Source: Alnus glutinosa
Lineage: Eukaryota > Streptophyta > Magnoliopsida > Fagales > Betulaceae
Length of the DNA stretch: 64,000 bases
Reading direction: 5' to 3'
NCBI RefSeq assembly: GCF_958979055.1
Contig: NC_084886.1
Span: 5,289,001-5,353,000, forward strand
A model generated the notes under the pieces. It saw only the letters and a list, made by a program, of their open reading frames with translations. It was not told where the DNA came from and ran no database searches. Position numbers and translations under genes: made by a program. This document shows positions 1 through 12,403 of this stretch, piece by piece. Position 1 is the stretch's first letter. Each line of letters begins with the position of its first letter.

Positions 1-647
1 TACCTCATATGAACCTAATTTGCTAGAGATGAAAATTAATCGGTTAATATTAGCTAAAAATACCTATCAAGTGGAGTTTACCTAATCTGTTGGTGACACA
101 TAATTTAATTTTTTTTAACAGTATGCCATCTATTACATGCCGTCATCTTTGCATTGAATATTAACTATAAAATGACTCATCTCCATCTTAAAAAGGAGAG
201 ATCGATCCTTTTCCCGGGGCGTTCACATGCTTGTTCATAACTTAATTAGAGTAAAGTCGCTCCACATCATTGGCTTAAAAATAATAATAATAATAATAAT
301 TAAAGACCTTTATGTTTTTCAACTCCGATTATACCGATGTTTAATTTAGCTGAAGTTCACCCTGATACATGGAGCGGGATCGTTTTGTTTACACCCAAAT
401 TGTGAGTTCTTCGCCGTCTAGTAGGAAACAGACATTTCAAATTTGTCTCAAATGAAAAGGAAATCATCGAAATCTTGTCTTTGTCACTTGAAGCAGTCGT
501 ATCAACCAAAAAAGACAAATGGCATATATAAGACAACATATGGGACACATATATAAAGACTTGCACTTAGTTTCTCATGACATGCATCAAGCAGTAAAGT
601 AAAGCAGTTGCCTGCCGTTTTCTGTACACTGAGAGACAAAATCAGAA
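1..647. other. Upstream region of the AP2 gene, no gene seen
   Basis: AT-rich DNA upstream of the AP2-type gene. A short (AAT)n run lies at about 280-301. I see no convincing coding exon or RNA gene on either strand. The promoter and 5' UTR of the gene starting at 648 should lie here, but I cannot assign a TATA box with confidence. Confidence 0.4.
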
Positions 648-2903
648 ATGGAGATGACCCCAGCTGCGAAATATGGTTTGGGCCCAGGAGCGCGTGGCTT
701 GCGCATGATGGAAGGTGATGCTTTGGCTAACAAATGCATCAAGAGGCGGCGAAGAGAATCCCCTGCTCCTGCAATAAGCTGCAATGAGGGTGAGCAACAA
801 CAGAAACGATCCACGACTACGGCCGGTGGCGTGAAGAGAAGTTCAAGATTTCGTGGGGTCAGCAGGTTCGATATGCAAATTTATTTCTTAATTAATTAAG
901 ACATGCACATACATCATACATGCATGCATGCAATATTGTGAATTTGTTGGTTCGAAAATAGAAGCTAATATTTGCATGCATGCCTACAACACAGACATAG
1001 ATGGACTGGACGTTTTGAAGCTCATTTATGGGATAAGGGATCATGGAATCCAACCCAGAGGAAGAAGGGAAAGCAAGGTGCGTACATGACTTCAGCACTT
1101 GTTTTCGTCTATTGTTACATGAAAAATGCTATTTAGTAAATTATTGTACGACTGTCATACAATTTGGATGGCGTGTTTTTTACATGCCATTGTTCAAAAT
1201 GATGATTTTCACTATCACGTCATCTGAATTATATGACAATTGTATAACAGTTTACTAAATAACATTTCTATTGTTATATCTATTGATTGCTTACGGTTTC
1301 TTTGCTCTGCTCTTTGCACATTGGAATTGCTGGCATGGAGCAGTGTACTTAGGTGAGTTCTTTTATTGCTAATTCAAAACGTACATCTTTGCTTTCTAGA
1401 GGGACTCGATTTAGAGGGCACTGACCTTCATGATATTGGTAATCAGGGGCTTATGATGAAGAAGAATCTGCTGCAAGAGCATATGATTTGGCTGCCCTCA
1501 AGTATTGGGGAACATCAACTTTTACAAATTTCCCGGTAACAATTATCATACATCAATTTGGATATCTCTCTTTCATTATGTCTTTCTTTTGTTTAGTCTT
1601 TTCTCAACACTGGTAGTCTGGTATGATGTTCTTGCAGGTGTCCGAGTATGAGAAAGAAATTGAGATAATGAAGACTGTAACAAGAGAAGAATACTTAGCC
1701 TCTTTAAGAAGGTACCCCATCCCCCTAAGAAGTAGTTTCTAAACAAGCTTTCCAATAATATATCATGAATGCAATAAGCAATTGGCTTTTTTGTTCGGTT
1801 TCAGGAGGAGCAGTGGTTTTTCAAGAGGTGTATCCAAGTATAGAGGAGTTGCTAGGTAAAATAACTTTCGACAATGATATATAATTATAGTATTTGCCAA
1901 CAGGGAACTAATTCATACTTGGGTTGAACTTTTTGACCAACTGCAGGCACCATCACAATGGAAGATGGGAAGCAAGAATAGGGACGGTGTTTGGAAACAA
2001 ATATCTCTACCTTGGAACTTACAGTAAGTTTCACCCCTCTCAAATCTTTTTTTTTTTTTTTTTTTTGGTAGTTAATTATAGGGTTGTGTTTGTGTTTCCC
2101 AAATCTCTAACCACATGTCTTGGACAACACACGATTAGACTAATTAGACTTAATGATTCTACAAACGTCAAATTAATTAATTGAAATGATATACAATAAT
2201 TACCTGTCTGAATTGTTAGCAATTGAACAGATAATGTGAGAGGCCTCATATGGAACTCACATGTCCGGTCACCTACCTAGACATGTGGGTATTTTATGGG
2301 CATTACCTGCGCAATCCCAAATTAATGGCATCATAATTGTAGGACTTCGCAGTCTCATAGTGGTAGGGTGATTCTGTTTAAATGGCTACCAATTTGGACA
2401 GTAATTGTGAGAAAGCCTATATATGTGAGACTCAGCTGTCCAAATAGGCGGTTGTAGAGATTTCAATCCATTTTAACAATGAAGTGCGTTGCTCATTTGA
2501 TGTGTTTGCAGGTACCCAAGAGGAGGCTGCTCATGCTTATGATATAGCAGCAATAGAGAATAGAGGCATTAATGCAGTAACCAACTTCAACTTGAGCACA
2601 TACATTAGATGGCTAAGACCAGGTGCCAATTCTCTTGCTTCCCAAGAACAAAAACCAATTATAGAGTCTCAGCCTCCGGCAATGTCCTCTAACCCCATTT
2701 CAAGTACCGAGCAGTCCATCTTTCACTCCAATACCTTGACAGTGGACAGTACAACCCTTCGAAAACAGCAAGTTTTCCAAAGCGAGACCAGGTCACCATC
2801 ACCATCATCATCCCCAACTGCACTTGGCCTTCTCCTAAGATCTTCGCTGTTTAGAGAGCTGACAGAGAGGGCTTTGAATGCCACTGACAAGCTAGGAGGC
2901 TGA
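648..2903 (+). CDS. AP2/ERF transcription factor with two AP2 domains (WRI3/WRI4/ADAP-like)
   Basis: Exons 648-865, 995-1077, 1344-1352, 1447-1535, 1638-1711, 1805-1855, 1947-2023 and 2512-2903 join in frame to 330 aa. The first AP2 domain (about residues 66-135) shows [12 protein letters not shown] and VYLGAYDEEE. The linker [18 protein letters not shown] leads into the second domain (about 165-235) with [18 protein letters not shown] and [18 protein letters not shown]. Exon 3 is only 9 nt and encodes the VYL residues, a microexon known from WRI1-type genes. By family this is a nuclear DNA-binding activator of lipid or cuticle/wax genes. The N-terminus has a basic KRRRR cluster, a likely nuclear signal. 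The C-terminus has [14 protein letters not shown], typical of the WRI3/WRI4 clade, but stops soon after, without the acidic tail I expect from relatives. AIENRG replaces the usual AIEYRG. A small MITE lies in intron 2. The family is certain; the exact ortholog is not. Confidence 0.93.
1124..1267. mobile_element. Small foldback MITE in intron 2 of the AP2 gene
   Basis: About 144 bp whose two arms are imperfect inverted repeats. The left arm begins AAATGCTATTTAGTAAA and the right arm ends TTTACTAAATAACATTT. Arm internals (TTGTA..TGTCATACAA / TATGACAATTGTATAAC) also pair. It has no coding capacity. A related foldback occurs at 35246-35352. The superfamily is not clear. Confidence 0.6.
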
Positions 2904-3270
2904 AGAGAATGACACCAAATTCCTTGTGTGTACAGGCATTTTATCACTTCCTCTGGAGACTGGAATCGTACCTTAAGCGTCCCTCACTAGTCACTAACAA
3001 CCGCAACATTTCTGTAAAAGCTTTTGCTAAATTTAAGCCCAAGTAACATGTCGTTTCTCTTTCAATTAGCATAAGAAAAAACCAAGGCAGAAAAGTGCCT
3101 TGTAGTTTTCGGTTGTCTACCGTAGATTGCACGCCTATGAAATAAAGCGTGTATATATTACCACATGAAATAAAGTGTAAATATTCTAGTGAAATAGAAA
3201 AGAGCCATTTTATGGTTCGATGAAATTGCACTAATTTATAATAATGTATATATATATATATTACAACTTA

Positions 3271-3980
3271 TGCTCCGTTTGTTTTGGCGTAAAATGATTT
3301 CTGAAAAATGATTTCGGTATTTTTCGGTGTTTGGTAGGGGCGAAAATAATGGTCAACCAGAAAATAATTTCCGTTTGACCAAAAATGCTTAATAAATTTC
3401 GAAAAATTATTTACACTTTTAAAAAGCGTAAATTATTTTCCGTAGATGGTAGATGTAGTCGACTCTTTTTTAAACAACGCAGTCGACCTTTACATTCAAG
3501 CATTTGATACCGTGCCAGATTTCGGCCAGACTAGCCGGAATCTAGCCAGAGCGGCCGGGTCTCTGGCAATCTGGCCGGGATCCTGGACGGATCTGGCCAG
3601 AACGGCCGGACCCTTGACATCTGGTCGGATTTGGCCAGTCCGGCCGGGATCCTTCCAGAACGGCGGGATCCCGGCCAGGATGGCCGGTTTCCAGTCAACT
3701 TGCCGAGATCCGGCCATTTTCTGCCAGATTCCGATAACTTTGCCAGAATTTGTATCTGTCAAATATTAAAAAAATATTTTTATATTAATATTTTTTATTT
3801 TGTGAATAAAATTTATTTTTTTTAATTAATATGATTAAATTAAAATATAAAAAATATATGTAATTTTTCGTACGCCCCAAACACCGAAAAATGATTTCGA
3901 CGGAAAATATTTTTCTGAAAAATGACTTCCCTAAAACTATTTTACGACGGAAACCATTTTACACCGAAACAAACGAAGCA
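3271..3980. mobile_element. Non-autonomous TIR element, copy 1 (TTA target, GC-rich core)
   Basis: About 710 bp. The ends are TGCTCCGTTTGTTTTGGCG and, inverted, CCGAAACAAACGAAGCA. It is flanked on both sides by TTA (3268-3270 and 3981-3983), as expected for PIF/Harbinger targets. The inverted arms are AT-rich and long (roughly 100 bp or more). The core (about 3500-3740) is a GC-rich array of degenerate GGCCGGATCC-like units. It encodes no transposase. A second copy of the family lies at 19456-20326. Confidence 0.75.
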
Positions 3981-4356
3981 TTAGATGTAATTTAAACAAA
4001 ATCTTGAATTATATTCTTTATACAAAAGATCAACCACCATGCACTATGCAGCATTAAGGGGTCAGTTGTAGCCCGATTAATCTAGAAACCCCACCCGGAC
4101 CCGGCCGGTTCAGATAGTTTTACCAAATTTCAATTACTATAGTTTGTCTTTTTTTCATCGAGAATTGGGAAGGTTTTTCAATTTCCATCCACAAACCCCC
4201 TACTCTACGACTCCTTCGACTCACAAATTGTTCTATATTCAGTATATTGCCATGAATGCCATTCGCACAACCCTATTCATTTGAGCATCACAAGATGGCC
4301 AAAAAAAAAAAATCCGAACCATGATAAAAATATGTTAAAAACGAAAATACACATAC

Positions 4357-4480
4357 CAGGGGTGGAGCCAGCATTTAAACTTTGGGGGATTAAATTGAAA
4401 AAAAAAAAAAAAAGATTTTGGGGGGCTAAAATGGAAGGGAAAACCTTTGACTTGGGGGGCAAGGGGTAGCTCCGCCCCTG
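4357..4480. mobile_element. Short hAT-like MITE (CAGGGG ends)
   Basis: A 124-bp element with terminal inverted repeats CAGGGGTGGAGC and GCTCCGCCCCTG and an A-rich middle with G-runs. CAGGGG ends are typical of plant hAT-type MITEs. I could not find a clean 8-bp target duplication, so the boundaries rest on the inverted repeats alone. Confidence 0.5.
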
Positions 4481-5600
4481 CGGATGCCCCTCAAATTAAT
4501 GTACAATTTGTAATGTCTCTCAAACTAAATATTGCATCAGTATACCCTCAAACTATTACCAAAAATTTGCAATGTTCCTTAAATGACAAAAATACACTTA
4601 ATGAACAATAAAAAAATAAATACAATTTTTTGATTGACATTTTTTCAAAATTTTAAGCATATTTTTGTCTTATTGAAATTTTTAAAATGGATACATTTCA
4701 AATTTTTGATAGTTTGAGTGAGATATTGTCGTGAAAGAGAGATCTAGACATTGAAAATTGAGTGGTATTATATCGAGAAAAAAAAATAATAATAAACGCC
4801 AAATATCATGTAGATTTGTTGAAATTGAGTTGGCAATTTTATATAGAAACAAGCTTCACAACACTTACTAGCCTTACATAAGTATGGGCAGAATGTAACT
4901 GAAAATATTCAGAAAAGCTCTAGTATCGAAGATGATTTTCTTCACCTCTTCAGAAAATTAATAGAGAAAATAAATTAGGAAGAGTTGACGCTAGAATGAT
5001 TTGACCCCAAATAAATACAGTAGTATATGGAGGTGATTTTATCCACCCATCCCAATTAGTAAGACACGCTAGAGAATCAATAGGAGGAGTTTCACAAAGT
5101 CAAGGGTCTAATATGTAGCACAAAGTTGTTTGTAGCTGACCCAACCGTAGCTAAGGCGTGGGTAACATGAAAAAGGCTGAAAAATTTTGTAAAGACCAAA
5201 AGCTTCACCGTGTTATGATCGAAAGAAATGCATTTGGAGATGACATTCTATGCGGAGGTAATGACCCTGCTAGAGCAGGTATGGGCAACCGATAGATGAT
5301 GAAAAAAAACATGTTCAACAGTTTTCAGTCATTGTACGTTAAGCATGCAAATAGAGAGGCTAACAAAGCGGCTCACTGCTTACATAAGCAACAATTCGAA
5401 AAATATCCCATATTTATTTGAAATGTCGTACTTGCCAAGCAAGCCGTATCTTCTTGATTTTAATGAAAGTCCTACAATTTTTTTATCCCAAAAGAAAAAA
5501 AAGAATCGATCTGCCTGGTATTCGAAACTTATATATATGCATATAGAAATTAACAAAGAACATCCCATCAGTAACCACTGATGTTGTGTACATCAAACTT
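4481..5600. other. Intergenic, AT-rich, no gene seen
   Basis: Spacer between the AP2 gene and the 3' end of the converging DUF1664 gene. It holds degenerate low-complexity sequence with phrases such as CTCAAACTA that look like old dispersed repeats. No supported coding exon was found. Confidence 0.4.
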
Positions 5601-5689
5601 TGAACAATCAAACCAAATTAACTATGAGCTGAGTACATGGAGAAGAGCCATATAATGGATAGGTTACCATCTCGTTTAGAATATTGTAC

Positions 5690-8600
5690 TCAACACTTGG
5701 TAGACAGCGCCCTGCAAAGTTCAAGTGGTATAAGCACAATTGAATAAAACCATATAGAGCAAATCTGTCAAATTTCTCCAAGGGGGAAAAGATAAGTAAA
5801 GAACAAGAATTGTAAGAGTACATGCATATTGGCAGATTTTATCGCATTCTCTCTAACACAAACAGAATAGCTAAACCTTATCTACCCCATTATACCATTG
5901 CCTTCCGGCCCAAAAAAAGTCACTAAAACCGAACCTAACCCTACCGACAGAATGCCTACTATATTCAGTAAGAAATTGGTCTTTGAAACTGGATCTATGG
6001 TTAAATAACCTTATCCCTCATTAAAATGGGAATGAGTTAGTTCACAAACCAGGCAGGCTGGAACCATAAAGCTCTGTGTACCTTTGGTCTCAGTGATGAA
6101 TCCGTGTTTCAGGCATAAATCTAGTATGAATGGCAACCACCTTAGCTCAAGAAACAGCAACATACATATAAAATTTCATGTTTCACACATAAGATGCACT
6201 AAAACAGGAACCTCAAAAAATAAATGCGGAGACAGGTGTTGCTAATGAAGCACAAGACACGGCTTCAGACTTGCCATAACTAAATCAGAATATGTGCACT
6301 TAGTCAATTGGCACCACCTACTTACAATAAACTCTTCTCGAAAAGTGAAGAATTTTGTGGTGACCCATTGTAGGGAGGGAGTTGAAGTGAGACTGAAGCA
6401 AGAGCATGAAATCACTGCTCACTTGTTTTTGAAAAAAAAAAAAAAAAACTTATCTTCAAAGTAATCTGAGCAAAAGGAGTATCGATTTATTTATTTCAGT
6501 TTATAACAAGCTATACAGTGATTAGGATTCCTAAAACCCACTCATACAAGCAGGATACTAATAAATGTGGTTCTAAAATTAATAGAATTTGTATCAATCG
6601 CCTAGCACACAAGCACACATTCAAAAGCACATGTTCTGGTCCAGAAAATGCACTCTGATGAAACGATAAATTCAAACCTCAGCAGGGGTCTCGGCTGTTC
6701 TTCCAACCTATCAACACCATCTTGCACAATAGCATCTGATGCTGACCTATCCATACCTCCGGCCAAAGTGTCTGCAATGTCCTTAAGACCCTACAGGCAG
6801 ATAAAATGGCATGAAGTTCAAAGAAAGAGGACACATCTTACCAAAAGATACAAATAATCAATTACTCAAGAGTAAGAATTCCATAGCTGATGTCAAAAAG
6901 CAGTAGGGTGGGAGGGAAGGAGGGAATTGACAGGCCTGCCCCCATTATAATGTAGGAACAGGATAAATCCTCTGGGAAAAAAAAATCCATATAAACTAAA
7001 AAGTGTCACCATATTAGAAGTGTCTTCACTTAAGAAACTTATAGATAGGAGGGAGGGAGGGAGGGACTTGACAGGCCTGCCCCCCATTATAATGTAGGAA
7101 CAGGATAAATCCTCTGGGAAAAAAAAAATCCACATAAACTAAAAAGTGTCACCATATGAGAAGTGTCTTCACTTAAGAAACTTATAGATAGGCAGGTAAT
7201 GTTATCAGTGAGGATTTGCAGACTAATACATGATAATCAATTGGATTAGGGGATTTGAATCACTGAATCCCTATCCCATGTTTCACATATTTCTATGTTG
7301 TTAATTCAGCAACCAGAAGAAAAAGGGTACATAGGAAAGAACCTTCAGACTTGGAGTTTCTGGATATGTGAGTAAACTACGAGATTTCCCAGTAATTTTA
7401 AGTTGCTCCTGCAAGATGTTAACCAAATAGTTAAATTAGCGATCAGCTCTGTAAGAAAGCCCACAGAGATGAGATTACAATTATGTAATAAGGAAATGTT
7501 AAAGACAGCATTATATACTCTTTATCACCATCAACATTAGTGATTGTTCCACGTAAATAACTAAAGAATAATCCATAACCACCAAGCAGATTATACGTTC
7601 TTTAAAACAATAGGGAGATATCATCGGATGCCATTACTGCCACCTTAAAGAGTGGCATGCAATGAACATGAGTGATAGGAACATTGTTACCTTTGGTTAC
7701 AACATCATTTATTATCAAGTAGGATGGGTACATTTGAAAAGGTCAGCCATTTGGAGAGCTCAAAAAAAGAAGATACCGGCTCAAAAGTTAACTCCAAATT
7801 ATATTTAAACAACTACGGAAGCCAACCTTCAGAACTTCAGGCATTATCCCCTTCTTTCCATCAACAAAGTTGCACAGGTACAGAACACCAAGATTAGCAA
7901 TATCCTGTCACCACAAAATAATGTCAGCATCTCCTCAAGCTGATACATAAGCAAATACAACTGTAAGATTAACAGCCGCACCAGTGCAAGTCACATATCT
8001 GTGGTGATTTATCCTCACATTACTAAGTTCAAAATACCAGCCACCATACAAGTATCTCAAGCAAAAATGAAATACACCTCTCACTGAAACTTGTAAACCA
8101 AGACATCACTCAACTTACCTTTAAGTAACATAAATTTGCTTTGTTATATATGTGTGTGTGTGTGTGTGTGTGTTCATGTAGAATAGAACACATCTAGCTC
8201 ATCCATGGGATATCATAATTTGTCAGTACTCAAATAAACCAAAACGCATCATCGCAACTTCCCTCTTTTTTTAAAAAAAAAAATGGTTATAATAAAAAAT
8301 TTCTATTGCCACAACTGGGTTACCTGGTTTCTTCCCCACAAATACTACCCCCCCACCCCCTTTTTTTTTCCTCTCTCTCTTCTTACTAACCATGAATTTC
8401 AACTTTACGCAACAAATACTAACATTTTTACAAACAAAATTCGTCAGCCAACCAGATTGCCACTATAGGCATATCTTTCTTCCAACCAGAAATATACATC
8501 TCACTTTTACATACAGATTATAATTGCTTGTTATCCCTTTTTTCCTCTTACTGGTTAGGGATTTTAATTTTCCACGCTAGGAGAAGAATTGTAAACAGAA

Positions 8601-11600
8601 AATCTCAGCAACTGTTATAGTGTACAATAGAAATTCTTTATTTATTTGTAAAGATATGGCTTCTCATATAAAATGAGGATATGTATATGTAATAATGTGT
8701 GTGTGTGTATCTATATATATATATAGACACACACACACACACACACACACATATTATTAGATACAAAGTCTTACCTGTTTTCCTTCCAGCGTACCTATCT
8801 TCCCATCCTGAAACAAAAGAAAATTTACATTACAATCAATACATTTTTTTTTAAAATAACAATAATAAAAGCACATATATGAAATTATTACTACGATGTC
8901 CCCCCTCTTCTGGAGAGCATGAAAAAGGAAATTTATGAGAAAACCTTTTCTTTTTTTGTTCTTGGAAACATATGGCAAATGAAGAAATGTTGAATGGAAA
9001 ATTTTGATTCCTTCACAAGAGAGAGAGAGAGAGAGCTTCGGGGCAAAGGGCGGGAAATAGAGATGACACACTACAAAAAGATCACTAGTGCAAATACCGC
9101 CACACAACTGACACCACCAAAACAAATTTCATGAAAAATAACTCACCAAACCTTCCACCAGCCTCTGTAAGTCATTCAAGTCATAGCCAATGTCACAAAG
9201 AGATTTTTGAACTTCAGCAACCTGTTGCACAGGTTTTAACCATATTAAAATGACAATGCAAATAAAAACATATTCGTGAACATATCATCAGAATCATGTT
9301 CAAATGAATAAAAGACAAAATATAACGATACTAGAAAGTACACATAACTAATCTCCATTCTCCGTGAACATATCATCAGAATCAGCTCTAGAGTCTAGAC
9401 GAACCATAATTTTGGAAAACATTGTACTTTGCTGATTTTACTCTAGAAACTAAGGATAACAAACTCATAAAAACCTCAAAGCACTTACATCATTCTTAAT
9501 TAACTTGGACATCTCATTCTGCTTTTCCATTTTATCATCCAAGTTTGCTATTCGCTGCGTCAAGTGCCTCTTTGTTGCCTGGCCAATAGAAGAATTGTTA
9601 AAAACAATGACAATTTATGGGAAACCATTAAAAATATAAAATAACATCACAAATTAAATTCATCTAAAAGAATATTGCCTCATTGAACTTAAATTATACA
9701 ATAATAACTAGCTGATTTTTTATGTATGGCTGCCAAGATTGAAGGTAAAAGTTTTTTCCTCAAATTTTCATTCTTTTGAGGTTCCCAAAGTTGACACACA
9801 TAAAAACACAAATGCACATGTGCACAGACACCCTGATATTTACTTTACAATACCTAAGAATGAACACTCATCAAAAGGAAAACAAGCAGCTAGACCAGAC
9901 AATGAAAAAAATGCACCCACAGTATAAATGGTCAGAACAAATATCTTTTACACTATTGGTCACAGCTATGGATACGCTTGTCGCTCCAACAAGAATCTGA
10001 AATGGTAATAATAGAACAGTAAAAGAGGTTTATTAATAAACAAAATATAAAGCATGCTTTCAAAGCCTACGAAATGTCACAAACCACTGAAAAACTGTTC
10101 ATCAAGAGCTCAAGACTTCGTACCTATCAAATTAATACCATTGAAACAAAACATGCACAATGGTGTCTTATCCACGCTTATTTTTTAAAATTACATATGT
10201 AACCAGGTCCCTTTCAAAAGGGAATTTATAATCATAAATTTGTGTTCAGATTATAGTAGTCTAAGAAAAATGCGTTAAACAGAAACTTACAGCAAGAGCC
10301 TCTGACACATTCTCCAGATGCTTTGTCAAGTTTGAAACAGCATTAGCCATATTACGCTTTGTCACATACATAAGATCTGAGAATGAAAAGCCCTAATCAT
10401 AAAAGAAAAGGGGAGAAGAAAAAGAAAATCAAGAACCGAGAATCAATCCATCAAAACTGTACACTCACAAAATGTGAATACATGAAAATTTGGTCAAAAT
10501 GCAAATATGTTTATCAGACATAAACTAAACGAAATAACTTATGAGCACATCTAGATACCTTCCACCACATGTAGCCATAGCCCAATGCCCCCAAGGTAGC
10601 AGCTGGAACTACAAGAGATGTTAAGTTACCTGGAAAAAGGCACAAAGAGGGGGTAAAATTAAACAACAAAGAACCAGCTAGAATACACTTCATATGCATC
10701 AGAAAATGCATAATTCAGTAATAATTAGCAGTTTTCCTGACTTATAACAAAAAGAAAAGGCATAATGCATCGAGAATCACTTTGTTATATCCAAAAAAAA
10801 TTGGTTAATAACTGTATTCATCAGGGAAAAAAAGAAAAGGAAAAAAGAAGAAGAAGGGGAAATAGCCATAGACTGTAGACCATAAAATAGAATTGTTTAT
10901 GTATATGATAGAGGATACCAATTTGGCCACTATTCCCATTCAGAACAGTAATATGCCGTGCAGAGGCCAATTGTCGAACCTCCATTGCCAATCGTCGCAC
11001 CTACAAAATAGTCAAGTAGGATTCCAGCACACTGCATATCCCAGTTCTACATGCCCTTTAGCAAGTAAAAAAAAATGTTCACTCACTGTTTTATAAAATT
11101 CTCATCTTCACATTACCTGGGCCGCGATGGCATCAGAATCGCCATCTGGTTGATCCCCAGATTTTTCCACTCCCTTCACCAATGACTGCCAATGCAATAG
11201 TGTAATCCACGTTATATTTTTTAAAAAAAAAATTAAATATCATATACAACACGAAGGTTTTTCAATTGTGGAAAATTTTCCGCACATAAACAATGTACTT
11301 TTCATTAATTTCGCAAGAAAATCAAACAGACAACGTGATTCACTAAAATCTTTTCAATTTTACAGCTCAAAATTGAAATAGAAACAATAATAATGGAAAC
11401 TGACAAAAAAAAAACACAAAATAAAACACCAGTTAATACCTAATAGACAAAAAAAACAAATATTCCGAGTACGAGTAGAAGCGAAGCTAGATTTGACGGA
11501 GCAGTAAAATCAGCACATACCTGAAGTTCGCCAAGCAAGTCCGAGAATTTACCGTTCTTGATCAGGATCGTGCTAGTGTATCCTATATAAATAAAAACAA

Positions 11601-11730
11601 ACTCAGAGATCAAAATAGCTCATAACTGATAGAGAGATTTTTTATGTATGACCGGACTGGAAAAACAGACAGCACCTGCTCCGACTAAGATCAGGATCCG
11701 AGATAAACCCATGCCGGTTTGCAAAGCCAT
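5690..11730 (-). CDS. DUF1664 family membrane-anchored coiled-coil protein
   Basis: Thirteen exons on the minus strand, in gene order: 11676-11730, 11521-11582, 11117-11185, 10919-11000, 10559-10629, 10291-10392, 9489-9578, 9147-9221, 8775-8807, 7827-7904, 7343-7408, 6678-6790 and 5690-5711. All join in frame to 305 aa. The protein starts MALQTGMGLSRILILVGAG (a hydrophobic N-terminal segment). A second hydrophobic segment (about residues 92-112) contains VVPAATLGALGYGYMWW. Long helical stretches follow (KRHLTQRIANLDDKME, VAEVQKSLCDIGYDL). The end reads PRPLLRALSTKC. This is the plant DUF1664 family, often mislabelled bZIP. Its biochemical role is not established; an organelle-membrane role is inference. 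The last exon encodes only seven residues and the stop, across a 966-bp intron. Introns carry a tandem duplication and microsatellites. Confidence 0.92.
6905..7194. repeat. Direct tandem duplication of about 142 bp in a DUF1664 intron
   Basis: Two near-identical copies lie head to tail. Each starts with a G/A-rich run, then has TTGACAGGCCTGCCCCC, ATTATAATGTAGGAACAGG, an A-run, and AAGAAACTTATAGATAGG. They differ by a few substitutions and by the length of the GGGA and A runs, so the duplication looks recent. Confidence 0.75.
8690..8759. repeat. Self-complementary TG/TA/CA microsatellite
   Basis: TAATAATGTG followed by (TG)n, a TATATATA centre, then (AC)n and CACATATTATTA. The two flanks are inverse complements, so the tract can fold into a long hairpin. 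It sits in the intron just downstream (in gene sense) of the small exon 8775-8807. A simpler (TG)n run lies at about 8150-8172. Confidence 0.7.
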
Positions 11731-11756
11731 GGCTGAGCTTGGTGACTCCGAACCCT

Positions 11757-11760
11757 AAGA

Positions 11761-11794
<34 letters not shown>

Positions 11795-11795
11795 G
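11757..11795. repeat. GA microsatellite in the 5' leader of the DUF1664 gene
   Basis: An almost pure (GA)n run 27-65 bp upstream of the start codon (a CT-run in the sense of the gene). CT-rich leaders are common in plant 5' UTRs. Its effect here is unknown. Confidence 0.6.
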
Positions 11796-12403
11796 ATTTG
11801 GAGGACAACGCCGAGTGAGGTCAGGGTTTCCGGGAGATTGCGTACGCTGGTTGCCTGGTTGGTAGCAATGACTCTTACTAAGTTTGAAGTTTCTATAACT
11901 GATTCATAAAACGACGGCGTTTGTGCATAACCGACTTTGTTCTTTTTTTCTATTTATAGGAGACGTACAGGGTACAGCTGGCTTTGTTTTCTTTTATTAG
12001 ATTTTTTATTTAATTAATATATTGTTGAGGGCTGATCCACATCCGATGAAAGAGTCCAACTAATATTGGGCTATGATTTGGGCCAGTTTCTTTTATTGAA
12101 TAAGAGCTCTCGCAAGATTTTTAGAAACAGTCTTAGATTTGGTGACGGAGATAGTACGCAACAGAGTAATTGGCTAAACGTCAGCTTAATTTTGACTAGT
12201 CATAATGGCTCAAGTTCTTTTTGCCATTGATGCACCTCGGAGGGTCTAAATCAATTCAGTAAAATTAGATCTAAGTTTTAACCCAATAATAAGAGGGAGT
12301 GTCAAAATAACACTATTCTATAATTATTGAAGGTTTTAACAGTTTTATCGGCCTTAATGAGTTTGCTCTTCTAACCAATCAAAAGTCTTAACGTTGTCAG
12401 AGG

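Noticed and set aside
9739-10000. Overlapping short plus-strand frames
   Set aside because: They lie in an intron of the minus-strand DUF1664 gene, whose neighbouring exons join in phase without this segment.
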